A stretch of 64,000 nucleotides of DNA from positions 146,128 through 210,127 of the forward strand of contig NZ_JANKBZ010000019.1 of assembly GCF_024623785.1 (NCBI RefSeq), read 5' to 3'. The DNA comes from Archangium lipolyticum (lineage in GTDB: Bacteria; Myxococcota; Myxococcia; Myxococcales; Myxococcaceae). The position numbers and the translations under genes were made by a program. This document shows positions 34,685-42,857 of the stretch, one piece after another. Numbering within the stretch: position 1 is the stretch's first letter; each line of letters opens with the position of its first letter. A model generated the notes under the pieces. The model made no database searches. It saw only the letters and a list, made by a program, of their open reading frames with translations, and was not told the origin of the DNA.

Positions 34685-35068
34685 ATGAGTCGGTTATACG
34701 GTGAGCAGCATCGCGCCTTGCAGGAGAGATTTCACACCAGCAAGCTGGCGGACCGCGTCGAAGAGCTCGTGGTCCAGTCCGAGGTTACGGGCGACAATAA
34801 GGCCTTTAAGGTGATTGATCCCAAGACCGTTATGTTCCCCAGCTTCGACGGCAACGGCATGTTCCTCTCGATGGGCAACATCGCCGACCACGCGCAGATT
34901 GGAATGTTCGCCGGATGGAAGCGCATCGACCTGATGCAAGCAGCCTGGATAGCAGGCGGACTGCCATGGCTGTTCATTCGCGGATGCCCTGACCTCCCCT
35001 ACGAACAAAGGTTGCCGCACTTCCCAGCGCGCACCGTTCGTGATGCTGGGGCGACTCTGCTCCAGTAG
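34685..35068 (+). pseudogene. PPOX-like flavin-nucleotide-binding protein with internal in-frame deletions
   Basis: 127 codons. The start (MSRLYGEQHRALQERFHTSK) and the middle block (FPSFDGNGMFLSMGNIADH) match pyridoxamine-phosphate-oxidase-like proteins that are normally 190-210 residues. The segment that should follow about residue 41 (FFL.TVD..G.P..SYKGG, the FMN-binding region) is missing, and so is the section between about residue 76 and KRIDLMQAA. Both junctions keep frame, so the ORF stays open. It is likely inactive unless the shortened fold was kept. Only 10 bp separate it from the next gene. Confidence 0.7.
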
Positions 35069-35078
35069 AGGGGGAGAC

Positions 35079-36416
35079 ATGAAACGACAAGCCCAATGGA
35101 TGGGCCTCTGGAGCGTGCTGGCACTCGCGAGCCTGGCAGCGTGTGGTGGCCCGCGGGATTCAGGGGAGGTGGAGCCAACTCTCGCGGAGCAGGAGGTCTC
35201 TGAAATCGCGGGACTCTCGGGTGACACGGAGCACCGGAACCACTCGAGGCCTCCGGAGCAGAAGTGGGTGCGGATGATCTCCGCGACCTCGGAGGCCGAG
35301 ACGCAGGCCATCGCGCACGATCCGGACCGCAACGTCATCGTGATGCTGACCGACGTCGGAGGTCCCATCGACTTCGGCACCGGGCCTGTCAGCCCGCCGT
35401 TCCCGTCCGGCCGCATCGGCGGGCTCGCCAAGTACTCACCCGAGGGGAGCCTGTTGTGGGCATTCATCCTCCCGATCGAGCCCACCGACACCGTCCCCTT
35501 TCCCTCCGGCTTCGGCTTCGCGCTGGCGACTGACGGCAAGGGCAACATCCTGCTCTCCCTGGTCGTCGGTGGGCGGTTCGTCAAGGACGGCCTCACCCTG
35601 ACGTCGGGGGAGTACCTCCTGAAGCTCGACAAGGACGGGAGAGCGGTCTGGGCGCGCCGGCTGCCTACCCGGGCCAGGGCACTCACGGTGGATGACGAGG
35701 ACAACATCGCCATCACCGGCACCCTCGAGGGCACCACGGAGCCCGTCACCGAGTTCGACTTCGGCAATGGCCCCATCATTGGTGCGGACTTCCACGCGTT
35801 CGTCGCCCGGTACTCCCCGCGGGGCAAGCTGGACTGGGTCTTTGTCGATGACGAGGTTGTCCGCACGGCCGCCATCAAGGCGGACTCGCAGGGGAACTTC
35901 TACTTCGCGGGCATCCGCTTCCCGGAGATCCCCAGCGGCACCGGCACGCCCTACTTTCGTAAGGTATCCTGCTCTGGCGAGGGCAGGTGGTCCCGCATGC
36001 TCGAAGGGAGCCAGGGCGACATCAGGGATCTCGCGGTGCGTGGCAACACGGTCGTCGTGGTGGGATCCTTCTTCGGCTCGTTCCACTTCAACGGACGGAC
36101 CTTCAGCGCTCCGCCAGATGATCCGGACAGATTCGTGCTGGCCTTGTCACGCCAGGGCCAGGATCGCTGGGGGCATCAGACCGAGGAGTCGTTCGCGGCA
36201 GTCGAGATGGACAGCCAGGGAGGGGTGCTCGTCGCTGGCGGAAGCGGCGGCCCCGATCCCCTGCTGCGCATCACACGCTTCCAGCAGAGCAACGGCCGAA
36301 GGCTCTGGGCGCGCACCTTCGCCGAGCTCCCGTCGGCCACGGATGCCTCGCTGTCGACGAAGGATGAGCTGGCCATCACCGGCGGCCGCATCTACATCCT
36401 CCAGCTCAAGCGCTGA
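35079..36416 (+). CDS. lipoprotein with beta-propeller-like repeats
   Basis: 445 residues from ATG 35079 (a purine-rich GAGGGGG Shine-Dalgarno lies just upstream). Lipobox LAAC (Cys about 21). The mature protein has repeated short strands of the type LA.D..GN.....G (ALATDGKGNILLSLVVGG; LTVDDEDNIAITGTLEG; IKADSQGNFYFAGIRF; VEMDSQGGVLVAGGSGG), the SBBP-like propeller pattern common in myxobacteria. No catalytic motif. It is probably a surface or periplasmic structural or binding protein. Confidence 0.8.
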   Translation: MKRQAQWMGLWSVLALASLAACGGPRDSGEVEPTLAEQEVSEIAGLSGDTEHRNHSRPPEQKWVRMISATSEAETQAIAHDPDRNVIVMLTDVGGPIDFGTGPVSPPFPSGRIGGLAKYSPEGSLLWAFILPIEPTDTVPFPSGFGFALATDGKGNILLSLVVGGRFVKDGLTLTSGEYLLKLDKDGRAVWARRLPTRARALTVDDEDNIAITGTLEGTTEPVTEFDFGNGPIIGADFHAFVARYSPRGKLDWVFVDDEVVRTAAIKADSQGNFYFAGIRFPEIPSGTGTPYFRKVSCSGEGRWSRMLEGSQGDIRDLAVRGNTVVVVGSFFGSFHFNGRTFSAPPDDPDRFVLALSRQGQDRWGHQTEESFAAVEMDSQGGVLVAGGSGGPDPLLRITRFQQSNGRRLWARTFAELPSATDASLSTKDELAITGGRIYILQLKR

Positions 36417-36550
36417 GCCACGGCGGGCCTGCCGGATGGGCCTTCACGGCACCGACTCCGGCGGGCCCTCCGATGCGTTGCCCGGACCGCCCCGTCGGAA
36501 CGTAGAACCTACCTGCGCAAGGTAGGGGCGGGGCTTTGGGCGAGTTGTGT

Positions 36551-36996
36551 TCAGGGGCGTGACGCGCGGGCCAGGATGGGCTCGAGCACCGCAGCCAGGT
36601 CACCCATCACGTTGATATACCCCGTGATGTACCGGTCGGTTGCGGGCACATAGAGCATGAAGCTCTGGTAGCCAGCCGTGGTGCCCAGGTGCCCGATGGC
36701 GACGGCCCCTCGGACTCGAGCCGCATCACGCCGAGCCCGTATCCGACCAGCCGAGACTCGGGCTCGGGTGCCGACTCGAACGAGAGCATGGCGGTCAGGG
36801 TGTCCGCGCGCTCGAACAGCGCACTGGCGCGGAGCTTCTTCCAGAAGGTGGTGAGGTCGAAGACCGTGGTCACCAGGGCGTGACCGCCGGAGGCCCCGGC
36901 CATCGAAGGGTCGACCGCGGTGAAGTCCATCAGCTCATCGTCGAACGGGACGTACTCCTGCCGGAGACCTGCCCAGCGCATAGGCCCCGCCGCCAA
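36551..36996 (-). pseudogene. serine beta-lactamase-like protein, C-terminal remnant with frameshift
   Basis: The minus strand reads EYVPFDDELMDFTAVDPSMA...VGYGLGVMRLESEGPSPSG in one frame. It then continues in another frame with AIGHLGTTAGYQSFMLYVPA and ends ARASRP stop at 36551, so one frameshift splits a normal class C-like C-terminus. The catalytic N-terminal half (SxxK, YxN) is missing; the relic is joined to the end of the DoxX gene. Confidence 0.65.
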
Positions 36997-37363
36997 TCAG
37001 CGCCTGTGTCACCAGCGCGAGGATGAGGAAGGCGACGTACTCCCAGCCGCCCCCGGCGTTGGTGAACATCCACCCGTTGGCAAGGTGCGGCTTGAGCGCG
37101 CCAAGCATCACCGGCACCAGCCCCAGCGCCACCAGGCGCGTCCTGAACCCGGCCACCAGCGCCAGCCCGCCAAGCAACTCCGCCAGGAATACGGGCCACG
37201 CGGTCCACCCAGGGAAGCCATGCGCCTCGAAGAACTGCTCCGTGCCCGCGAAGGTGAAGATGAACGCCTTGGCCCCCGCGTGCGCGAGGAACACCGCGCC
37301 CAGGGCGACGCGAAGCACGGTGGCTCCCAACTCTTGAGAAGCGAAATCATCGAAGCGGCTCAT
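36935..37363 (-). CDS. DoxX-family membrane protein
   Basis: 142 residues from ATG 37363. Four hydrophobic helices with the DoxX pattern are visible (LRVALGAVFLAHAGAKAF, FPGWTAWPVFLAELLGGLAL, LVALGLVPVMLGALKPHL and VAFLILALVTQALIGGGAYAL). DoxX proteins take part in thiol/sulfur stress or quinone redox functions. The last residues run into the beta-lactamase relic, so the C-terminus may be altered. It lies 120 bp downstream of a LysR gene on the same strand and is probably its target or partner. Confidence 0.85.
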   Translation of the reverse strand: MSRFDDFASQELGATVLRVALGAVFLAHAGAKAFIFTFAGTEQFFEAHGFPGWTAWPVFLAELLGGLALVAGFRTRLVALGLVPVMLGALKPHLANGWMFTNAGGGWEYVAFLILALVTQALIGGGAYALGRSPAGVRPVRR

Positions 37364-37483
37364 GACAGCGACTCCAGGAAGCGCGAGGGGAACGATTGCC
37401 CCTCGGACGCCCCAAGGAATGCCGTCCCCACCTCCCGTCCGGAAGGTGCCGCTCCCGAACGAATCGTTCTCCCAGGAGAACAA

Positions 37484-38386
37484 TCACTCCCACTTCGAGG
37501 AACGGAACTCCGCCGCCAGCACATCGAGCAGGGCCCGCAGCCGTGGAGCAGGAGTGCGCCCGGACGCATGAACCGCATAGATGCCCAGCGGCCTGGGAGC
37601 GAAGTCATCCAGCACGGTGACGAGCCGCCCCGAGCGCAGGTCCGCATCCACCATGAAGCGCGGCAGCATGGCCAGACCAATGCCCTGCGCCGCGGCCTCA
37701 CGGAGCATGGTCCCATTCCCCGTGGCCAGCGACCCGGACACCGGCACGCGGATGCGGCCCTCCGGGCCATAGAAGCGCCACTCGTCCTCGGTGCGCAGGT
37801 GCGTGTAGCGCAGGCAGTCGTGATGAATCAGGTCCTCCGGCCGCTCGGGAGTCCCCCGCCGCGCCAGGTACGCGGGCGCCGCGCACACATGCAGCGACGT
37901 GGTGGCCAGCTTGCGAGCAATGAGGCTGGAGTCCCGCAGCCGCGTAATCCGCAGCGCCACGTCCACCCGCTCCTCCACCAGGTCCACCAGTCTGTCACTC
38001 AGCACCACCTCCACCGTGGTGTCCGGATGCAACGCCAGGAACCGGGCCAGCGGAGCGGCGAGGTACAACTGCGCGAAACTGACGGGCACGTTGAGGCGCA
38101 GCGTCCCGCGGCCCGCGTCGGAAGCCCCGCGAGTCGCCGCGCCCGCCTCCTGGAGCATCCGCGCGCAGTGGCCATACACCTCCATGCCCGCATCCGTCAC
38201 GGTGAGCTTGCGCGTGGTGCGGATGAGCAACCGCTCCCCCACGCGGGACTCCAGCCGGGCCACGCGCCCGCTGACCACGGACTTGGACACGCCCAGCGCC
38301 GTCGCGGCCTGGGTGAACGAGCGGAGCTCCACCACGCGCGCGAAGCACGCGAGGCCGAGCAGGTCATCGAACAGGGGTTCACTCAC
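37484..38386 (-). CDS. LysR-family transcriptional regulator
   Basis: 300 residues from GTG 38386, the start that gives a normal LysR length; the frame continues upstream without family similarity. The N-terminal winged helix (FARVVELRSFTQAATALGVS, KSVVSGRVARLESRVGERLL) is followed by the periplasmic-binding-like effector domain, of the subtype close to DsdC/AaeR-like regulators with LARRGTPERPEDL. It probably regulates the downstream doxX gene. Confidence 0.9.
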   Translation of the reverse strand: MSEPLFDDLLGLACFARVVELRSFTQAATALGVSKSVVSGRVARLESRVGERLLIRTTRKLTVTDAGMEVYGHCARMLQEAGAATRGASDAGRGTLRLNVPVSFAQLYLAAPLARFLALHPDTTVEVVLSDRLVDLVEERVDVALRITRLRDSSLIARKLATTSLHVCAAPAYLARRGTPERPEDLIHHDCLRYTHLRTEDEWRFYGPEGRIRVPVSGSLATGNGTMLREAAAQGIGLAMLPRFMVDADLRSGRLVTVLDDFAPRPLGIYAVHASGRTPAPRLRALLDVLAAEFRSSKWE

Positions 38387-38466
38387 GCGGTGCAGACTGC
38401 CACGGCGGCGCGAAGCCGAATGGACAGGGTGCAACCTGGCGGCCGCAATGACTTTCAAAACGAGAA

Positions 38467-38497
38467 GGACCGGCCAGGGTCTCTCCCTGGCCGGTCC
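38467..38497 (-). terminator. intrinsic terminator for the 39-40 kb operon
   Basis: A perfect 13-bp stem (GGACCGGCCAGGG / CCCTGGCCGGTCC) with a 5-nt loop lies 28 bp after the stop at 38526. On the minus strand it is followed by TTCTCGTTTTG, giving a U-rich tail. Confidence 0.75.
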
Positions 38498-38525
38498 CTT
38501 GCACTCCTCGTTCAACGACCCGTGA

Positions 38526-39491
38526 CTACCGCTCGCCGCCGCCCAGTAGCGGGATGAAGAGCTCCTGGCCCGCGTCCACGGGACGGCCCGAGTCCTCGGG
38601 CTGCTCGACGGGGGCGGCGCGTACCACCAGCGCGGGGATGTACTCGTCCTGGCTCACGTTCACGGTGCGGTACGTCCGCTCCTCCTCCAGGCCCGCGCCG
38701 CCCTCCACGAGCCGCGTCGGCACATAGGCGATGTAGGACTTCACCTGACCCAGGGCGCAGGGGGTGTTGCTGGCGCGCAGTTGCATCACCAGCTCCTCGT
38801 ACACCTTGTCCCTGGGCAGGGTGTCCGTGGCCCTCAGGCCCGGCGACAGCCGGAAGTCGGACCAGCGCACGTGCATGCGGGCCACCTGCCCGTTGGGGTC
38901 CACGGCCGTGTGCACCTTGGAACCGTAGACGGGGAAGCCCTGCACCCGGCGCTTCATCCACACGTGCATCTCGGTGCGCGTCGAGGTGCCACGGCCCGTG
39001 ACGGGGTCCTTCGTGGACGAGCGCATGGCGCGGACGACGGGAGTCTGTGTGTCCAGCTCGCCCGCGGGCACGCCGAAGCTCTGCGCGGCCCTGAGGGAGG
39101 CCTCGTACGCGGCGCCCTCGGAGAGGGTGGTGGTGCGCTCCAGCTCGCTGCGCGTGCGGTTGAGGTACGTCACCTTGCCGCGCGTCAGGTCCACCTTCAG
39201 GGCCGAGCCAGTGGTGTTGCGGTAGTTGCAGCGGGTGGAGGTGCAGGTGGTCTCCGCCGCGAGCGTGTCGCCCACGCTCCGCGAGGCCAGCGTGGCGTCG
39301 AAGGAGGAGGAGAGCTGCGTGGTGGCCGAGGCGGACAGCAGCCGCCCCATGATGGCCGCATCACCCACCTCGGTGGGCAGGGAGGCCCTCGCGAGCTCCT
39401 CGAAGCTGGGGCACGTCTGGGCCAGGGCACTGGCCGGGCCGAGCAGGCTGGCGGCGACGAGGCCCATCATCACGTTCATGTTCTTCTTCAT
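38526..39491 (-). CDS. secreted protein of unknown family
   Basis: 321 residues with a signal peptide (MKKNMNVMMGLVAASLLGPASALAQ, cleavage after ALA) and a GGAGA Shine-Dalgarno. The mature part begins with paired cysteines (CTSTRCNY) and a region resembling a propeptide or FTP-type beta domain (SFGVPAGELDTQTPVV; VHTAVDPNGQVARMHVRWS). It ends in a disordered Glu/Asp/Pro-rich tail. It follows the DUF6345 gene by 30 bp on the same strand and is followed by a terminator, so the two form an operon. Perhaps an inhibitor or propeptide-like partner of the DUF6345 protein; this is inference. Confidence 0.75.
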   Translation of the reverse strand: MKKNMNVMMGLVAASLLGPASALAQTCPSFEELARASLPTEVGDAAIMGRLLSASATTQLSSSFDATLASRSVGDTLAAETTCTSTRCNYRNTTGSALKVDLTRGKVTYLNRTRSELERTTTLSEGAAYEASLRAAQSFGVPAGELDTQTPVVRAMRSSTKDPVTGRGTSTRTEMHVWMKRRVQGFPVYGSKVHTAVDPNGQVARMHVRWSDFRLSPGLRATDTLPRDKVYEELVMQLRASNTPCALGQVKSYIAYVPTRLVEGGAGLEEERTYRTVNVSQDEYIPALVVRAAPVEQPEDSGRPVDAGQELFIPLLGGGER

Positions 39492-39521
39492 GGTGGTATC
39501 TCCGAAGCGAAGGGTGGGCGC

Positions 39522-40439
39522 TCAGTCGTTGGGGTCGTTGAAGGGCGTCTCGCCGGCCGGGTCGCAGCCCTCGAAGAAGCCGTAGGCCCAGCCGTGGATG
39601 GCGCCCGGGTCCGAGTAGATGTTGGTGTAGCGCTCGCCCCGGAGGCGGCTGAGGGCGTCCGAGGGAGTGGTGCCCACCGCGAGGGCCACGGGGCACTGCT
39701 CGTCGCCGGTCCCGTTCACATCGTCGTCGTACATGTTGTCCAGCCAGGCGGTGCGGATGGAGACGTCGTGCGCGTCGTCGGCGAAGTCCTCGTAATCATC
39801 CACGCGTCCGGAGCTGATCCACATGAGGCCGTGGAAGCCGTCCACCTGGTGCAGGCGCTGACCGTTGATCGCCGAGTCCCCGTCCTGGAACATGCGCCAG
39901 GCGAAGTTGATGTTGTCGTCGTCCATGCTGTAGCAGGACGAGAGGTGGAGGAACTCCAGGTCCACGTCGCCGGCGAACAGGTCGTCGGAGCTGGCGCCCT
40001 CGGCGGCATCCAGCGAGCACTGGCCGCTGGAGTCCTTCACGCGCAGGGAGCCAGCCCAGTGGTTGCCGCTGTCGGCGCCGTGCAGGGCGATGATGGCCGC
40101 GTCCGCGTCATCCAGGAACGAGTCGTCCTGGCACGAGGTGGAGGTGGGCGCGTCCGGGTCGCAGAAGCGGCCGCGGGACATGGATCCGTTGACGTAGGCT
40201 CCGTCCTTGTAGAACACGCCCTGGCTGGTGACCTCGTCGTACCAGCCGCGTGCCATGTCATCCCAAGAGTTACGGGTGCTACCGCCGCACTCGGTGGTCC
40301 ACTGGGTGATGGCGAACATCTTGGCCTCGAGACTCGCGGCCATGGCGGGAGAGGCGGACAGCAGGGCCCAGCCGAGGGACAGGGCGCCCCCCGCGCCGAG
40401 CACGCGGAGCAGTCCTCCGCGGTTCGGGGTCTTCTTCAT
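39522..40439 (-). CDS. DUF6345-type secreted protein
   Basis: 305 residues from ATG 40439 with an AAGGAA Shine-Dalgarno. Signal peptide to about residue 35 (ASPAMAAS). The mature sequence shows a clostripain/caspase-like alpha/beta layout: AIIALHGADSGNHW (His in a hydrophobic strand) and FLHLSSCYSMDDD (Cys at the end of a strand), an H...C dyad arrangement like that of C13/C25/C14 peptidases. It is acidic, with many Asp. I propose an extracellular cysteine-hydrolase-like protein; activity is not shown. First gene of the two-gene operon. Confidence 0.75.
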   Translation of the reverse strand: MKKTPNRGGLLRVLGAGGALSLGWALLSASPAMAASLEAKMFAITQWTTECGGSTRNSWDDMARGWYDEVTSQGVFYKDGAYVNGSMSRGRFCDPDAPTSTSCQDDSFLDDADAAIIALHGADSGNHWAGSLRVKDSSGQCSLDAAEGASSDDLFAGDVDLEFLHLSSCYSMDDDNINFAWRMFQDGDSAINGQRLHQVDGFHGLMWISSGRVDDYEDFADDAHDVSIRTAWLDNMYDDDVNGTGDEQCPVALAVGTTPSDALSRLRGERYTNIYSDPGAIHGWAYGFFEGCDPAGETPFNDPND

Positions 40440-40530
40440 GTCGGGTTCCTTTGGTGGAGGGCCATCTTCCGTGGCCTCCACCCTTCAACGAACCCGGCGC
40501 CACATCTTCCCGCGCGGGATTTATTTCTCA

Positions 40531-40634
40531 CGCGCCAAGGACCTGGACCTCACCGAGTCAGCCCTGCGCAACTGGGTGCGCGAGGCCGACGGAGAAAAGC
40601 AGCGGCCTTCTTCGCGAAGGAGAGCTCGACGTGA
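40531..40634 (+). pseudogene. IS3-family transposase OrfA relic
   Basis: The frame reading DLDLTESALRNWVREAD is the helix-turn-helix opening of IS3-type OrfA. After a deletion the sequence continues in another frame as RKAAAFFAKESST and stop at 40632-40634, the conserved OrfA end (normally ILKKAAAFFAKES). About 40 central codons are missing. No OrfB follows, so this is an old inactive remnant. Confidence 0.7.
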
Positions 40635-40870
40635 AGTTGGCTTACCGCGTAACCGCCCGGAATGATTGGGAGTCGAGATCTCGCCGCGTCCCTTGTAGTC
40701 CCGCCCCGTTCCAGCCCGTTCCGCACTCTCACGCGACATAGACGCAACATGGGGGCGGCTTCCTTCTGCTCCCCCTCGCGTGCTCGTCCGCCGCTGTCGA
40801 GGCGCGCTGGCATACTCCGAACAGCCCCACCAGGACCCGCCAGGTCCTGACTTGATCGGAGGATGTAGCC

Positions 40871-41815
40871 ATACGTTTCCGAGCGTGCATCGCACTGCTG
40901 CTCTTTCTCTCAGCCTGCGCTACGTCAGCGCCGAGCCCAAGAGAGCCAGCGGCCCGGGACCCGAGGCTCGCCAACCTCCAGCGAGCGGCGAAGCTGCCCT
41001 GGACGGACGGGGGGCGGTGCGCCGTCCAAGAGGCTTCCGAGCCTTGGCCCGTGCTGGCGGAGCGGTGCTATCAGGCCCTCGACCATGACCGGATCGAGTT
41101 TCATGACATCTCGGGACGATGCGCGATTGCCTCTGCGGGTGCCGCTGCAATGGGGCTCGGGGTCTGCGTCCTGGCGGCCCCGGAGATCGTCGTGGGCGCG
41201 GTAGTTGTGGCGGGCGTTGTCGTGGTGGGCTTCGCCATCAAAGAGGCCTTGGATGCGTATGAGCTGAGATGGGGCGATCCCGAGAAAGTGAGGCCCGCGC
41301 CAGAAACGAGGCCCGTGCCTGAAACGCGCCCCGTGCCTGAAGTGAAGCCCGCCCCGCAGGAGCCCTCGCCGGAAAAAAAGCTCAAGCCGGAGCCAAGAGG
41401 GCCGGATTTCCCTCCTCTGGTGCCACCCGAAGTCACGGAGCGAGATCGCTACAGGTGCGAACCCATCCCGGAACCGCACGCGGGCAAGGATGACGCGCAT
41501 AACAAGTGCGCCGATCAGTTTCCGCCTAACCGTTATCCCGGAATGGATGTGCTCGTGGGCGGCGTGAGCTTCGATGCACTGCAAGTCGGCGTGCGTGTGC
41601 TGTGGGAAATCAAGACCCATCAATTTGATACGTACCCTGACTTTATCCAGGATCAGGAGATCGAGAAGGAAATGAAGCAATTGGACAAGGAGCGAAACGC
41701 TGCGGCGGCATGTGGATATGGCTTCGTTATTGGCGTGAGCACCGACGCGCACAAACTCGCGCTGCTCAAGCAGGATCCCACCTTCAATATCGTTGTCACG
41801 GGGTGCAAACGATGA
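40871..41815 (+). CDS. DUF6310 lipoprotein, putative PD-(D/E)xK-type toxin; apparent AUA start
   Basis: About 314 residues if translation begins at ATA 40871, 8 nt after a perfect GGAGG (40858-40862). The frame then encodes a lipoprotein signal (RACIALLLFLSACATS). No ATG, GTG or TTG lies in frame between the upstream stop (40853) and GTG 41051, and starting at that GTG would remove the signal. A central hydrophobic Gly/Val/Ala stretch (SGRCAIASAGAAAMGLGVC...) and a Pro/Glu-rich linker precede the DUF6310 domain. The domain has FDAL (Asp235) and LWEIKT (Glu246, Lys248), a pattern consistent with PD-(D/E)xK nucleases. The ORF overlaps the DUF5953 gene by ATGA. Inferred: exported toxin with its immunity partner. 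Confidence 0.75.
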   Translation: MRFRACIALLLFLSACATSAPSPREPAARDPRLANLQRAAKLPWTDGGRCAVQEASEPWPVLAERCYQALDHDRIEFHDISGRCAIASAGAAAMGLGVCVLAAPEIVVGAVVVAGVVVVGFAIKEALDAYELRWGDPEKVRPAPETRPVPETRPVPEVKPAPQEPSPEKKLKPEPRGPDFPPLVPPEVTERDRYRCEPIPEPHAGKDDAHNKCADQFPPNRYPGMDVLVGGVSFDALQVGVRVLWEIKTHQFDTYPDFIQDQEIEKEMKQLDKERNAAAACGYGFVIGVSTDAHKLALLKQDPTFNIVVTGCKR

Positions 41816-42567
41816 CTACGCGAAAAAGACTCAGCATCGTCGTCTACGCGCCTGCGCTTGTGTGCAACGACAGCCGCGCGCTCGATAGCGTCCACGGAAT
41901 GGAAAAGGCGCTCCCCGGCTTGCGCCTGGAGTGGCGGCTCTCCAAAGGCGGGCGCCCCATCGCATTGCCGCAGCGCGACGCGTGGCTCGTAGAAAGGATT
42001 GAGGACGGGGGATTCCCTCTCGTGTGCAACGGGGACGAGAGTTACCCCGTGACGGTTTGGGGAAGGGGTAGATCGGGACTCTTCAGCCCAGGCGGTCAGG
42101 CCCAGTTTGAAGTGCATGCAAAACTGCCACTGGACGAGCCCGTGATCGCGGCAGCGGCGGCTGTGCTTGAGGGCGTGGCGGAGGGGGCGAGTGCGCTATG
42201 GGGGCGTGCGACGCCAGACGACGCTGCGGTGGACATCGCGTATCAGACAGCACCTACGCTTGAAGGGCCGCCGTCCCCACGCCGGGGGTTGCCCGCCCTG
42301 AAGCTCTTCGAGCACATCCGCTCGCCAGAGATTCCCTATTACCTCGGGTGGCTGAACTACTGGTCGGATGCTGCCGCACGGGCCATCGGCTTTCCGGACC
42401 CCGCCCGCGACGCGGACTTGCTCTCGCGCTCACGGCGCACGGCGTCGGGGGGGTGGGTTGTGCAGCTCACCGATGCACCGCTCGACCTGGACAACCCCGC
42501 CCACCTGGACGCGCTCAAACGGGCCTACGAGCGTTTCCCGGAGATTGGCGGGCGCTCCACCCCTTGA
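41812..42567 (+). CDS. DUF5953-family protein, probable partner/immunity of DUF6310
   Basis: 251 residues from ATG 41812, overlapping the DUF6310 stop as ATGA, so translation is coupled. No signal peptide, so cytoplasmic. Recognisable features are VVYAPALVCNDSRALDSVHGMEKALPGLRLEW at the start (first 20: VVYAPALVCNDSRALDSVHG) and the FPDPARDADLLSRSRRT segment near the C-terminus. Pairing with DUF6310 is a recurrent myxobacterial arrangement as I recall it, which suggests neutralisation of the upstream protein. Biochemical role unknown. Confidence 0.8.
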   Translation: MTTRKRLSIVVYAPALVCNDSRALDSVHGMEKALPGLRLEWRLSKGGRPIALPQRDAWLVERIEDGGFPLVCNGDESYPVTVWGRGRSGLFSPGGQAQFEVHAKLPLDEPVIAAAAAVLEGVAEGASALWGRATPDDAAVDIAYQTAPTLEGPPSPRRGLPALKLFEHIRSPEIPYYLGWLNYWSDAAARAIGFPDPARDADLLSRSRRTASGGWVVQLTDAPLDLDNPAHLDALKRAYERFPEIGGRSTP

Positions 42568-42857
42568 GGCTCGGCACGGCCCACGGTGGTCGTGCTCAGG
42601 GTGTCGCCTTGTGGCCCACCGGGGATGGTGACCTACCCCTCGAGAGGCTTGAGCAGCCACAGCCAACAGGCCCACACCCCCTGTCGCCCCCTGTACCCCA
42701 AGGGGGCTCCACCCAGAGTGCACCGGCATGGCGCACAGCTCGTGGGCTCCCGTCAGCGGCCTTCCTGTGCCTCTCTGATCCCACCCGCTGCCCTCGACAT
42801 TGCCCCCATTCCTCAGCTCGTCAGCGGAAGCCTCGTCGCGCTGGCGCCCATGAGCTG
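42568..42857. other. 290-bp degenerate region
   Basis: It lies between the DUF5953 gene and the recognisable part of the SMI1-like relic. Open frames exist but show no protein-like pattern. It probably contains the decayed 5' end of the relic and duplication debris. Confidence 0.4.

Noticed and set aside
32797..34704. 635-codon plus-strand frame opposite the serine hydrolase
   Set aside because: Antisense shadow; the minus strand holds SxxK, YxN and HGG motifs.
38781..40634. 617-codon plus-strand frame opposite the DUF6345 operon
   Set aside because: Shadow frame for most of its length; only its last 13 codons (KAAAFFAKESST) are meaningful, as part of the IS3 relic.
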